DNA of 64,000 nt, from NCBI GenBank assembly GCA_964250755.1, contig CAXUHB010000017.1, positions 1 to 64,000 on the forward strand, given 5' to 3'. Each line of letters begins with the position of its first letter. Position 1 is the stretch's first letter. The stretch comes from DASWOJ01 sp964250755. GTDB lineage: Bacteria; Pseudomonadota; Alphaproteobacteria; Acetobacterales; Acetobacteraceae. Both the position numbers and the translations under genes were made by a program. Of the stretch, positions 7,795 to 15,729 are shown piece by piece. The notes under the pieces are model-generated. The model ran no database searches. It saw only the letters and a program-made list of their open reading frames with translations, and was not told the origin of the DNA.

Positions 7795-8349
7795 ATGCCG
7801 GATCGCGCGGACCTGAATGGCGGCAGCGCCGGGGCAAGCCTGCTGTTCCTGCGGGAAGAGCAGCTTCGTTTAGCGCAGGACCTGATGTTCTTCGCCTACC
7901 GCGACTTCACAGGCGCCGCCGACGTGATCCTGGAGGAGCTGGGACTGGGCCGCGCCCATCACCGCGCCCTGCACTACATCGGCCGCAACCCCGGCATGAC
8001 GGTCGGCGACCTGCTGGCCATCCTGCGTATCACGAAGCAGAGCCTGGCGCGGGTGCTGACGGCGCTGGTGGATCAGGGCTACGTCGCGCAGGCGCCGGGC
8101 CGCAACGACCGGCGGCAGCGGCTGCTGACCCTGACGGAAGCCGGGCAGGCGCTGGAGCGCCGCCTGTTCGAACGGCAGCGGGAGCGGCTGTCCCTGGCCT
8201 TCCGGGACGCAGGCGGCCCGGCGGTCGAGGGCTTCCGGCGCGTCATGCGCGGCATCATGGACGGCGCCGGGCGGGCGTACCTGGACCGGGCCGAGGCGCC
8301 GCTGCACCCTGGCGCACGCCCGGCGGTCCGCGCTGGGGGAATGCGGTGA
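7795..8349 (+). CDS. MarR family transcriptional regulator
   Basis: A winged-helix regulator of 184 residues. The core is a helix-turn-helix near residues 60-90 (ILRITKQSLARVLTALVDQG) followed by the wing containing GRNDRRQRLLTLTEAG, the MarR signature. The start is set at ATG 7795 because GGAGGA (7780-7785) is correctly spaced for it and directly touches the alternative ATG at 7786. The stop overlaps the GTG of the response-regulator gene (GTGA), so the MarR protein and the two-component pair are translated together. The ligand is unknown. Confidence 0.9.
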   Translation: MPDRADLNGGSAGASLLFLREEQLRLAQDLMFFAYRDFTGAADVILEELGLGRAHHRALHYIGRNPGMTVGDLLAILRITKQSLARVLTALVDQGYVAQAPGRNDRRQRLLTLTEAGQALERRLFERQRERLSLAFRDAGGPAVEGFRRVMRGIMDGAGRAYLDRAEAPLHPGARPAVRAGGMR

Positions 8350-9068
8350 GCACCCTTGCAAGCGACGGCGCGTCGAAAGATGGGGCGCATGTCCTGGTCG
8401 TGGACGACGACGCGCGGCTGCGTGCCCTGCTGCAGCGCTATTTGGCCGAGCAGGGGTTCCGCGTCACCACCGCCAGCCATGCCGCCGAGGCGCGGGAGCA
8501 GATGCGGTCCATGCAGCCCGACGCGCTGGTGCTGGACGTGATGATGCCGGGGGAGACCGGGCTTTCGCTGACGCAGACGCTGCGCGCCGGCCGGTCGGAA
8601 CTGCCGGTGCTGCTGCTGACGGCGCGCGGTGCGCCGGAGGACAGGATTGCGGGGTTCGAGGCCGGGGCGGACGACTACCTGGGCAAGCCGTTCGAGCCGT
8701 ATGAACTGGTCCTGCGGCTGCGCGCCATGCTGCGCCGGGTGGCGGCCCCGCCTGCTGCTGCGCCGGCTGGGCCGGTGCGGCTGGGTCCGCTGGAGTTCGA
8801 CCCCGAGCGGGCGGAGCTGCGCGGGCCTGCCGGCGTGATCCACCTGACGGGTGGGGAGGCCGCGCTGCTGCAGGCGCTGGCCCGGCGCCCGGCGGAGGTG
8901 CTGACCCGCGAGTGGATCGCCGAGACGCTGGGCATGGACGAGACCGGGGAACGGGCGATTGACGTGCAGGTGACCCGCTTGCGCCGCAAGATCGAGGCCG
9001 ACCCGCGGGAGCCGCGCTTCCTGCACACGGTGCGCGGGCGTGGGTATGTGCTGAAACCGGGGGTATGA
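8346..9068 (+). CDS. OmpR-family response regulator
   Basis: 240 residues. The receiver domain has acidic residues D20-D22, phospho-acceptor D64, T92 and K114. The C-terminal winged-helix DNA-binding domain (about 143-240) contains VTRLRRKIEADPREPRFLHT and RGRGYVL. It starts at GTG 8346, overlapping the marR stop. It is followed by its histidine kinase after a repeat-filled gap. It resembles the OmpR/EnvZ pair of alphaproteobacteria, but the regulon cannot be read from the sequence. Confidence 0.92.
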   Translation: MSTLASDGASKDGAHVLVVDDDARLRALLQRYLAEQGFRVTTASHAAEAREQMRSMQPDALVLDVMMPGETGLSLTQTLRAGRSELPVLLLTARGAPEDRIAGFEAGADDYLGKPFEPYELVLRLRAMLRRVAAPPAAAPAGPVRLGPLEFDPERAELRGPAGVIHLTGGEAALLQALARRPAEVLTREWIAETLGMDETGERAIDVQVTRLRRKIEADPREPRFLHTVRGRGYVLKPGV

Positions 9069-9080
9069 TGAGGGTCTTCT

Positions 9081-9231
9081 TCTCCCTCTCCCTCCCGGAG
9101 AGGGCCGGGGTGAGGGAGCGGGCAAGCCCCATCCTGTGCCGACCGGGAACCTGCGCCAGCTGCATGTGCGCGCCCCACTCGGCAGCCAAGACCCTTTCAC
9201 CCCAGCCCTCTCCCGGAGGGAGAGGGAGCAG
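9081..9231. repeat. MITE-like repeat, copy A
   Basis: Left arm CCCTCTCCCTCCCGGAGAGG... followed by GGGGTGAGGGAG, and right arm CACCCCAGCCCTCTCCCGGA near 9199-9230. The two ends are inverted copies of each other around about 80 unrelated bases. The copy fills the gap between the response regulator and its kinase, so it lies in the operon mRNA. Translated through, it would add a spurious N-terminal extension to the kinase. Confidence 0.8.
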
Positions 9232-9243
9232 GACGCTGCACGC

Positions 9244-10554
9244 ATGAGGCTCTCCGCCCCCGTCAAGACCTTGCTCCCCCGAGGGCTGCTCGGGCGCAGC
9301 CTGCTGATCGTGCTTGTGCCCCTGATCGTCTTGCAGGCCGTCGCCTTCACCTTCTTCTATGGCAGCCATCTCGACATCGTGTCCCGCCGGCTGTCCGGCA
9401 GCATCGCCGGCGAGGTGGCGCAGACCATCGAGCTGCTGGAGCGCTTTCCGGACGAGCGGGACTGGGTGCTGCGGAACGCCTTCGTGCAGTTCGAGGTGCC
9501 GATGCGGCTGGTGCCGGGCGGGAGCCTGGCCGCCGACACCCATGTGAACCAGCTCGGGCCGATGGACGACGACTTGGCTGCCGCCCTGGCCGCCAAGGTC
9601 CGGCGGCCCTTCCGCATGGACTGGACCACCGACCCGCGCAACGTCCTGGTCCGCGTTCAATTGAACGGGGCCATGCTGGAGGTCGAGGCGCCGCGCAAGC
9701 GCCTGTATGCCACCAGCATCTACCTGTTCGTGTTGTGGATCGCCGGCACTGCCACCCTGCTGTTCGGCGTCGCCACCCTGTTCCTGCGCAACCAGGTCCG
9801 CGCCATCAGCCGCCTGGCCGCCGCGGCCGAGGCGTTCGGCATGGGCCGGGACCGCGGCCCCATCAAGCCCGAGGGCGCGGTGGAGGTGCGCCAGGCTGCC
9901 GTCGCGTTCAACCGGATGCAGGAGCGCATCACGCGCTTCCTGGCCCAGCGCACCGAGATGCTGGCGGGCGTGTCGCACGACCTCCGCACCCCGCTGACCC
10001 GGCTGCGCCTCGCGCTCGCCATCCTGCCCAAGCGTCCGGAGCTGGAGCAGGACATCGCCGACATGACGGCGGACGTGGAAGAGATGGAACGGATGATCGG
10101 CGGCTACCTGTCTTTCGCCCGCGGGGAAGGTTCGGAGCAGGCGCAGGCCGTGGACCTGCAGGCGCTGCTGGGCGACGTGGCCAGCGCTGCCCGCCGCGCC
10201 GGGGCGGACGTGGAGGTGGACGCGCCCGCCGGCCTGACCCTGAACCTGCGCCCCGACGCAGCCCGCCGTGCGCTGACCAACCTGGTGGACAACGCCCGCC
10301 GCCACGCCCGCCGTGTCCTGCTGACTGTTGAGCCGCACCCCCGCAACGTGCAGGTGCTGGTGGACGACGACGGCCCCGGCATCGCCCCGGACCGGCGGGA
10401 AAGCGTGTTCCGCCCTTTCGAGAGCGGCCCGGACGGCGGCACCGGTCTGGGCCTGACCATCGCCCGCGACATCGTGCGCGCCCACGGCGGCGACATCGTG
10501 CTGGAGGGCAGCCCGCTGGGTGGGCTGCGCGCACGGATGCGCCTGCCAGTGTAA
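9244..10554 (+). CDS. EnvZ-like sensor histidine kinase
   Basis: A 436-residue inner-membrane sensor. Transmembrane segments lie near residues 19-39 and 159-180 around a periplasmic domain of about 120 residues. A HAMP linker follows, then a dimerisation domain with H245 in GVSHDLRTPLTRLR and an ATPase domain with NLVDNARRH (N box), VDDDGPGI (G1) and GGTGLGLTI (G2). The ATG at 9244 is preferred because any upstream start lies inside repeat copy A. It pairs with the preceding response regulator and probably phosphorylates its D64. Confidence 0.92.
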   Translation: MRLSAPVKTLLPRGLLGRSLLIVLVPLIVLQAVAFTFFYGSHLDIVSRRLSGSIAGEVAQTIELLERFPDERDWVLRNAFVQFEVPMRLVPGGSLAADTHVNQLGPMDDDLAAALAAKVRRPFRMDWTTDPRNVLVRVQLNGAMLEVEAPRKRLYATSIYLFVLWIAGTATLLFGVATLFLRNQVRAISRLAAAAEAFGMGRDRGPIKPEGAVEVRQAAVAFNRMQERITRFLAQRTEMLAGVSHDLRTPLTRLRLALAILPKRPELEQDIADMTADVEEMERMIGGYLSFARGEGSEQAQAVDLQALLGDVASAARRAGADVEVDAPAGLTLNLRPDAARRALTNLVDNARRHARRVLLTVEPHPRNVQVLVDDDGPGIAPDRRESVFRPFESGPDGGTGLGLTIARDIVRAHGGDIVLEGSPLGGLRARMRLPV

Positions 10555-10669
10555 TGTGACCCGCGGACGGCCAACCCCGCCATGCCGCATCCGGGGTTCC
10601 GGCCCTGGCCCGCCGGTGCTAGACGCCCCCCATGCAACCCAGTGCCACCCGCATTTCCATCCACGTTCC

Positions 10670-11377
10670 ATGACGGCCCCCTTCCCCGCCGCTGCCCTGC
10701 AGCCGGATGTGCAGGGGCCGCTGGTGCTGGCGCTGCCCAAGGGACGCATCCTGGGGGAGTGCGGGCCGTTGCTGGAGCGGGCCGGCATACGCCCCGCACC
10801 GGATCTGCATGACGAAGACAGCCGCCGGCTGCGGTTTCCCACGGACGATCCCGAACTGGATGTGGTGCGGGTGCGGCCCTTCGACGTCGCCACCTTCGTC
10901 GCGTTTGGCGGAGCGCAGATGGGCATCTGCGGCGCCGACGTGCTGATGGAGTTCGACTATTCCGAAATTTATGCGCCGCTCGATCTGGGCATCGGGCGCT
11001 GCCGGGTCAGCGTGGCGGAGCCGGTGGAGACCGCGGGGACCGACGACCCCGCTACTTGGTCACGCGTGCGGGTTGCGACCAAGTATCCCGGCATCGCCCG
11101 CCGCCACTACGCCGCCCGCGGCATCCAGGCGGAGGTGGTCCACCTGAACGGAGCGATGGAGCTGGCGCCGGGCTTGGGCCTGTCCCGGCTGATCGTGGAC
11201 CTCGTGCAAACCGGCAGCACCCTGAAGGCCAACGGCTTGCAGGAGACCGAGGTGATCGCCCACGTCACCAGCCGTCTGATCGTGAACCGCACGGCGCTGA
11301 AGACCCGCCCCGGCGAGGTCGGCGCCTGGATCGCCCGCTTCCGCACCGCGCTTGCCGGATCAGAGGCGGCGGCATGA
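10670..11377 (+). CDS. hisG: ATP phosphoribosyltransferase, short form
   Basis: First step of histidine synthesis: ATP plus PRPP to phosphoribosyl-ATP. 235 residues, the short HisG type that lacks the C-terminal regulatory domain and normally needs HisZ, which is not in this window. Motifs: LALPKGRI near the N-terminus, GADVLMEF, and the PRPP-binding segment DLVQTGSTLKANGL. Followed after 10 bases by hisD, so probably co-transcribed. Confidence 0.95.
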   Translation: MTAPFPAAALQPDVQGPLVLALPKGRILGECGPLLERAGIRPAPDLHDEDSRRLRFPTDDPELDVVRVRPFDVATFVAFGGAQMGICGADVLMEFDYSEIYAPLDLGIGRCRVSVAEPVETAGTDDPATWSRVRVATKYPGIARRHYAARGIQAEVVHLNGAMELAPGLGLSRLIVDLVQTGSTLKANGLQETEVIAHVTSRLIVNRTALKTRPGEVGAWIARFRTALAGSEAAA

Positions 11378-11387
11378 GGAAGGCGGC

Positions 11388-12704
11388 ATGAAGCGCCTGT
11401 CCACGGCGGAGGTCGGGTTCGAGGAGGCGTTCGCGGCCTTGCTGGGCGAGGCGCGCGAGACGACGGCCCGGGTGGATGGCGCGGTTGCCGCCATTATCGC
11501 CGCCGTGCGAAGCAGGGGCGACGCGGCGTTGTGCGAGTACACGGCGCAGTTCGACCGCCAAACCTTGACGCCAGCCACGCTACGCGTGACGGCTGACGAG
11601 ATTGATGCGGCCACGGCCGGCATCCCCGGCGTGCTGGCCGATGCGCTGGACCTTGCGGCGCGGCGGATCGAGGCGTTCCACCGGGCGCAAATGCCAACGG
11701 ACTTGCAGCACACGGACGACGCCGGGCTGACGCTGGGGATGCGATGGACGCCGCTGGACGCAGTGGGCCTGTATGTGCCGGGGGGCAAAGCGTCTTATCC
11801 GTCCTCCGTGCTGATGAATGCCATGCCGGCGCGGGTTGCGGGGGTGGGGCGGATTGCGATGTGCGTGCCGTGCCCGGGCGGGGTGCTGAGCCCGCTGGTC
11901 CTGGCCGCCGCGCGGCGGGCCGGCGTGACGGAGGTTTACCGCGTCGGCGGCGCGCAGGCCGTGGCGGCGATGGCGTATGGCACAGCCACCATCCCGCCGG
12001 TGGACCGCATCGTTGGCCCCGGCAACGCCTATGTGGCGGAGGCCAAGCGGCAGGTGTTCGGGCGTGTTGGCATAGACAGCATCGCCGGGCCGTCCGAGGT
12101 GGTGATCCTGGCCGATGGGGCCAACGATCCCCGGCACGTAGCACTGGACCTGCTGGCGCAGGCCGAACATGACGAGGCCGCGCAGAGCATCCTTGTCACC
12201 ATCGATGCCGCCTTCGCCGATGCCGTGGCCGCTGCCGTCGAGGCCGAGCTGCCGTCCCTGCCGCGGGAGGCCATTGCGGGGGCGAGCTGGCGGGACCACG
12301 GCGCCATCGTGCTGGTGCGGGATTGGGACGAAGGGGCGGCGCTGACCAATCAGTTGGCGCCCGAGCACCTGCAAGTGATGGTGCCCGACCCCCGCCCCCT
12401 GTTCGCCAGGATCCGCCACGCCGGGGCAGCCTTCCTGGGGGCATATTGCCCCGAGGCCGTGGGCGACTACGTGGCTGGGCCGAATCATGTGCTGCCGACA
12501 GGACGCACGTCGCGGTTTGCGTCGGGACTGTCGGTGTTCGACTTCATCAAGCGCACCACATGGGTGGAGGCCGGGGCGAAGGCGCTGGGGCGGGTTGGCC
12601 CGGCCGCGGTCGCGCTGGCCGAGGCCGAAGGGCTGCATGCCCATGCGCGGAGCATCGCGGTGCGGCTGGCTTCGCCTGCCCCCTTCGGGAGAGGGTTGAG
12701 GTGA
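11388..12704 (+). CDS. hisD: Histidinol dehydrogenase
   Basis: Oxidises L-histidinol to histidine in two NAD-dependent steps, with bound zinc. 438 residues. Motifs: VPGGKASYPSSVLMNA, GGAQAVAAMAYGT, GPGNAYVAEAKRQVFG, AGPSEVV, AQAEHDE and the catalytic LAPEHLQV. The start is ATG 11388, ten bases after the hisG stop and behind an AGGAAGG. The last residues (ASPAPFGRGLR) and the stop codon come from repeat copy B, which has replaced the native gene end; the conserved core stops before it, so activity is expected. Confidence 0.96.
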   Translation: MKRLSTAEVGFEEAFAALLGEARETTARVDGAVAAIIAAVRSRGDAALCEYTAQFDRQTLTPATLRVTADEIDAATAGIPGVLADALDLAARRIEAFHRAQMPTDLQHTDDAGLTLGMRWTPLDAVGLYVPGGKASYPSSVLMNAMPARVAGVGRIAMCVPCPGGVLSPLVLAAARRAGVTEVYRVGGAQAVAAMAYGTATIPPVDRIVGPGNAYVAEAKRQVFGRVGIDSIAGPSEVVILADGANDPRHVALDLLAQAEHDEAAQSILVTIDAAFADAVAAAVEAELPSLPREAIAGASWRDHGAIVLVRDWDEGAALTNQLAPEHLQVMVPDPRPLFARIRHAGAAFLGAYCPEAVGDYVAGPNHVLPTGRTSRFASGLSVFDFIKRTTWVEAGAKALGRVGPAAVALAEAEGLHAHARSIAVRLASPAPFGRGLR

Positions 12705-12814
12705 GGGAAGCCGCCAGCGCGCCGTTCATCATAGGCAGAACGGCCCTCAGCGGGTGAGGCTGACGCTGCGTTGCTTCCCTCACCCCAACCCTCTCCCGAA
12801 GGGAGGGGGAGCAG
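12674..12814. repeat. MITE-like repeat, copy B, overlapping the hisD 3' end
   Basis: Left arm CCCCCTTCGGGAGAGGGTTG (12680-12699) plus GGTGAGGGAAGCCG; right arm CTTCCCTCACCCCAACCCTC (12775-12794) followed by TCCCGAAGGGAGGGGGAGC. The TGA in the left arm (GGTTGAGGTGA) ends hisD. The copy separates hisD from infA and may affect read-through between them. Confidence 0.8.
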
Positions 12815-12902
12815 ATGCGGCGCTGGGTTGATCCGTCCCGCTCTCGTCATCACATTTCGCCGTGAAATCAAACCTGCCCACACAACAAGATCAAGGAACC
12901 TG

Positions 12903-13121
12903 ATGTCCAAAGAAGACATGATCGAATTCAGCGGCACCGTCATGGAGCTGCTGCCCAATGCCATGTTCCGCGTGAAGCTGGACAACGAGCACTCCATCCT
13001 GGCCCACACCAGCGGCAAGATGCGGAAGAACCGCATCCGCGTGCTGGCCGGGGACCGGGTGAACGTGGAGATGACGCCGTACGACCTGTCCAAAGGCCGG
13101 ATCACGTTCCGGTTCAAGTAG
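12903..13121 (+). CDS. infA: Translation initiation factor IF-1
   Basis: An OB-fold protein of 72 residues that binds the ribosomal A site during initiation. The sequence is close to the universal family pattern (GTVMELLPNAMFRVKL, SGKMRKNRIRVLAGDRV, PYDLSKGRITFRFK). AAGGAA precedes the ATG. It sits between hisG-hisD and maf. Confidence 0.98.
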   Translation: MSKEDMIEFSGTVMELLPNAMFRVKLDNEHSILAHTSGKMRKNRIRVLAGDRVNVEMTPYDLSKGRITFRFK

Positions 13122-13242
13122 CAGGCGCGGCAGGCAGTGCGGGCCACCCGATGCATCCCATCATTGCCGTGCCGCTGAGGCCGCCCGCAATTGCGGGCGT
13201 CGCGTTGCACTCTGCCAGCGCATCGCAGCTTGGTTCACGCCC

Positions 13243-13815
13243 CTGACCCCTCCCCTGATCCTCGCCTCCGCCAGCCCGCGCCGTTTGGCCCTGCTGGCCC
13301 AAGTCGGCATTGCCCCTGACCGCGTCGCCCCGGCCGACATTGACGAGACGCCGCACCGCGGGGAGCTGCCGCGGCTCTATGCCGAGCGCATGGCTGCCGA
13401 AAAGGCCCGCCGCGTCGCCGAACCCGGCACCTACACCCTGTCCGCCGACACCGTCGTCGCCCTGGGCCGCCGCATCATGCCCAAGGCCGCGGACGAGGCG
13501 GAGGTGCGCGCCTGCCTCGGTCTGCTGTCGGGCCGGCGGCACCACGTCCTGACGGCGCTGGTGCTGGTCGGCCCGGATGGCGGCGTGTCCGCCCGCGTGT
13601 CGGACAGCGTGGTCGGCTTCGCGCGGCTGATGCCGCAACAGGTGGATGCCTATGCGGCATGTGGGGAGGGTGTGGGCAAGGCGGGCGGGTATGCCATCCA
13701 GGGCCGGGCCGCGGCGTTCGTGCGCTTTCTGTCCGGCAGCTACAGCGGGGTGGTGGGCCTGCCCCTGTTCGAGGCGTCGCAGGTGCTGCGCGGGCGCGGC
13801 TACCTCGTGCCGTGA
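13243..13815 (+). CDS. maf: Maf-like nucleotide pyrophosphatase
   Basis: Hydrolyses non-canonical or methylated nucleoside triphosphates and is linked to division control. The Maf N-terminal signature LILASASPRRLALLAQVG is fully encoded, but no ATG, GTG or TTG lies upstream of it in frame. The first usable codon is CTG 13243 (giving M-T-P-P-LILASASPRR, 190 residues). The next conventional start, TTG 13285, would delete the SASPRR motif. The catalytic Asp is in TLSADTVV. The later motif GKAGGYAIQGRAA is also present. The stop overlaps the GTG of the RNase G-like gene. Confidence 0.88.
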   Translation: MTPPLILASASPRRLALLAQVGIAPDRVAPADIDETPHRGELPRLYAERMAAEKARRVAEPGTYTLSADTVVALGRRIMPKAADEAEVRACLGLLSGRRHHVLTALVLVGPDGGVSARVSDSVVGFARLMPQQVDAYAACGEGVGKAGGYAIQGRAAAFVRFLSGSYSGVVGLPLFEASQVLRGRGYLVP

Positions 13816-14918
13816 CCACCCGCATCCTGGCGGCGTGCAGCCCTGGGGAGGTGCGTGTGGCTGCCGTCCGGGATGGCGCCCTGCTGGACTACGCCATCTG
13901 GCGGCCGGGACACCCGGACGGCGTGGGCGACCTGCTGCGCGGGCGGGTGTCGGCGCGGGTGCCGGCAATGGCCGGGGTGTTCGTGGTGCTGCCCGGCGGC
14001 GCCGATGGATTCCTGCCGGACAGCGAGGGCGGGGCCAGGCTGTCCGGCGGCATGGCGGCGGGCGTGCGCGTCACCCGTGCCGCGCAGGGCGGCAAGGGGC
14101 CGCGCTTGTCCGCCCGCGGCGCCCCTCCGGTTCCGCCCGGCCCGCCCGCCTTGCTTGCCCGCGGCCCCGGCGCGGTCGAGCGGCTGGCCGCCCTGCACCC
14201 GGACGCGCCCGTTGTTGCCGACGACCCGGCGCTGGTGGCGCAGCTCCGCCCGGTGCTGGGCGGGGGCATCCAGGCCGGCCCCGTGCTGGACGACGCGCTG
14301 CTGGGATGGATGGACGCCCTTTCCTCCTCCGAGGTTCCGCTGCCCGGCGGCGCATGCGCCAGCATCCATCCGACGCCGGCCCTGGTGGCGATAGATGTGG
14401 ACGCCGGGGCAGCCACGGCGGACCGCCGGACCAAGCCGGCGGCGCAGATGGCGGCGAACTTGGCGGCGCTGCCGGAGATCGCGCGCCAGATACGCCTGCG
14501 GAACCTGTCCGGCGCCATCCTGGTGGACGTGGCCGGCATGAGCATCCGCCGCCGCCCCGCCCTGGCTCCGGCCTTCGAGGCCGCGCTGGCTGGCGACCCT
14601 CTGCGCCCGCGTTTCCTGGGCTTCACGGCGCTGGGCCTGGCGGAGATCATGCGCCCGCGGGTGCATCCACCCCTGCACGAGCTGCTGCGCGGGCCGCACG
14701 CCGCCGGGCTGGCGGGGCTCCGAGCGGTGATGGAAGCCGCTGCCGCCGAACCCTCCGCCGCCTTTGCCCTGCGCTGCGCCCCGGACGTGGCGGCGGCGCT
14801 GGAAGCGGACCCGGTGGCCCTGCCGGACCTTGCGCGGCGCACGGGCCGGCCCCTGATAGTGCAGCCCAGCCCGGGGCTGGCCCTGTCCGGGTGGACCGTT
14901 GACCGGGTGGACCGTTGA
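13812..14918 (+). CDS. Ribonuclease E/G family protein, short
   Basis: 368 residues, shorter than E. coli RNase G (about 490). An S1-like region lies near the N-terminus and the catalytic region near residues 190-330. The two metal-binding aspartates are present: D195 in VAIDVDAG and D239 in LVDVAGM, as are IARQIRLRNLSGAI and TALGLAEIMRPR. There is no CPxC zinc link, so the tetramer interface of RNase E/G may be absent. The GTG start overlaps the maf stop and the end overlaps the yacG leader, giving a maf - RNase - yacG operon. Confidence 0.85.
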   Translation: MTTRILAACSPGEVRVAAVRDGALLDYAIWRPGHPDGVGDLLRGRVSARVPAMAGVFVVLPGGADGFLPDSEGGARLSGGMAAGVRVTRAAQGGKGPRLSARGAPPVPPGPPALLARGPGAVERLAALHPDAPVVADDPALVAQLRPVLGGGIQAGPVLDDALLGWMDALSSSEVPLPGGACASIHPTPALVAIDVDAGAATADRRTKPAAQMAANLAALPEIARQIRLRNLSGAILVDVAGMSIRRRPALAPAFEAALAGDPLRPRFLGFTALGLAEIMRPRVHPPLHELLRGPHAAGLAGLRAVMEAAAAEPSAAFALRCAPDVAAALEADPVALPDLARRTGRPLIVQPSPGLALSGWTVDRVDR

Positions 14919-14929
14919 AAGGACCGTGC

Positions 14930-15139
14930 GTGCCTGATCCCCTGCCCGCCATCAAGCCCTGCCCTATCTGCCGCCGCCCGGCGGAGACGGCGCGGTTCCG
15001 CCCATTCTGCTCCGCCCGTTGCGCCGACGTGGACCTGGGCCGCTGGTTCGGCGGCGCCTACGCTATCCCCGGCCCACCGCCGGAGCTGGAGGAGGACTCG
15101 CTTTCTGTCCCCTCTCCCTCCAGGAGAGAGCCGGGGTGA
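14930..15139 (+). CDS. yacG: DNA gyrase inhibitor YacG
   Basis: A small zinc protein of 69 residues. C11-x2-C14 and C27-x3-C31 form the zinc site (KPCPICRRP and FCSARCADVDLGRWF), typical of YacG, which binds GyrB. The GTG at 14930 has AAAGGA seven bases before it; a TTG at 14915 overlapping the previous stop is an alternative. The C-terminus (SVPSPSRREPG) and the stop codon derive from a half copy of the MITE-like repeat. Confidence 0.88.
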   Translation: MPDPLPAIKPCPICRRPAETARFRPFCSARCADVDLGRWFGGAYAIPGPPPELEEDSLSVPSPSRREPG

Positions 15140-15142
15140 AGG
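15107..15142. repeat. MITE-like repeat, half copy C, at the yacG 3' end
   Basis: Only the left arm is present: CCCTCTCCCTCCAGGAGAGA followed by GCCGGGGTGAAGGGG. It encodes the last residues of YacG and supplies its TGA stop. No matching right arm was found within 200 bases. Confidence 0.65.
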
Positions 15143-15318
15143 GGGTTTTGCGGCGCTGCCCGTCGGAAAGCAGGACCGCGCGCAGGCAGTGCACGCAGGC
15201 AGCGCACGCTGCGTCCTGCTCCGCGGCGGAGCCTCCTCACGTCTATCGTTGTCTGCACGGCTACTGAAGATATGCCCTCTCAGATGCTGCCAGCCGTGAG
15301 AAGGCTGGCGTGAACCGG

Positions 15319-15441
15319 ATGACACCGAGGCATTTGGCCATTCTGCTTGCTGCCGGAGCCGCAGGTGGCCTTGGCGGCCCCTACATATCGCCCGTCACTT
15401 GCCTGGCGTTGCCGACAGCAGCATGGCACGCAACGCTGTAG
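15319..15441 (+). CDS. Possible 40-residue hydrophobic peptide
   Basis: ATG 15319 to TAG 15441. It begins MTPRHLAILLAAGAAGG, like a short signal or membrane peptide, with no recognised family. It lies in the gap between yacG and the mobA remnant and overlaps the next small frame. Coding status is uncertain. Confidence 0.25.
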   Translation: MTPRHLAILLAAGAAGGLGGPYISPVTCLALPTAAWHATL

Positions 15442-15527
15442 GCAGCGCCATCACCTTCCTTGCTGTCATTGCCGCACAGGTGTGCATCCGTTTATGGGAG
15501 CGGCGGCGATGGGCCAAGGGCGGCTAG
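15423..15527 (+). CDS. Possible 34-residue single-pass membrane peptide
   Basis: ATG 15423 to TAG 15527. A central hydrophobic stretch (AITFLAVIAAQVCI) is followed by a strongly basic tail (RLWERRRWAKGG), a layout expected of a small inner-membrane peptide with a cytoplasmic C-terminus. It sits 12 bases before the mobA-like fragment and may once have belonged to the same mobilisation module. The peptide is not recognised. Confidence 0.3.
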   Translation: MARNAVGSAITFLAVIAAQVCIRLWERRRWAKGG

Positions 15528-15539
15528 GACCGATCTGCC

Positions 15540-15650
15540 GTGGCGATCCATTACTTCTCCGCCAAGGTAATCGACCGCAGCGCGAGACGTGGGGCCGTTG
15601 CGGCGGCAGCTCATCGCACGGCGGAGCGGCTGTTTCCTAAGCCATCTCAC
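15540..15650 (+). pseudogene. N-terminal remnant of a MobA/MobL relaxase
   Basis: From GTG 15540 the frame reads MAIHYFSAKVIDRSARRG and continues with AVAAAAHRTAERL, which is the characteristic opening of MobA/MobL (MobQ-type) relaxases that nick plasmids at oriT. The similarity stops after about 35 residues; the following frame runs antisense-like through the DUF2339 gene and has no relaxase motifs. It is a truncated scrap of a mobilisable element. Confidence 0.6.
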
Positions 15651-15729
15651 AGCCCAAGCCCACGGGAAGACGCAGCCGGACGGTTCCACCACCACCTTGA
15701 CGCCCCGCTCCCACGCGTGAACATGCGGG

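Noticed and set aside
9136..9243. N-terminal extension of the histidine kinase
   Set aside because: It is translated repeat copy A (PALSRREREQ); the real start is ATG 9244. The same applies to extensions before the ABC permeases and livH.
8464..10926. Open frame of about 820 codons antisense to the two-component genes
   Set aside because: High-G+C shadow of the response regulator, kinase and hisG; composition is His/Gln/Arg-rich without domains.
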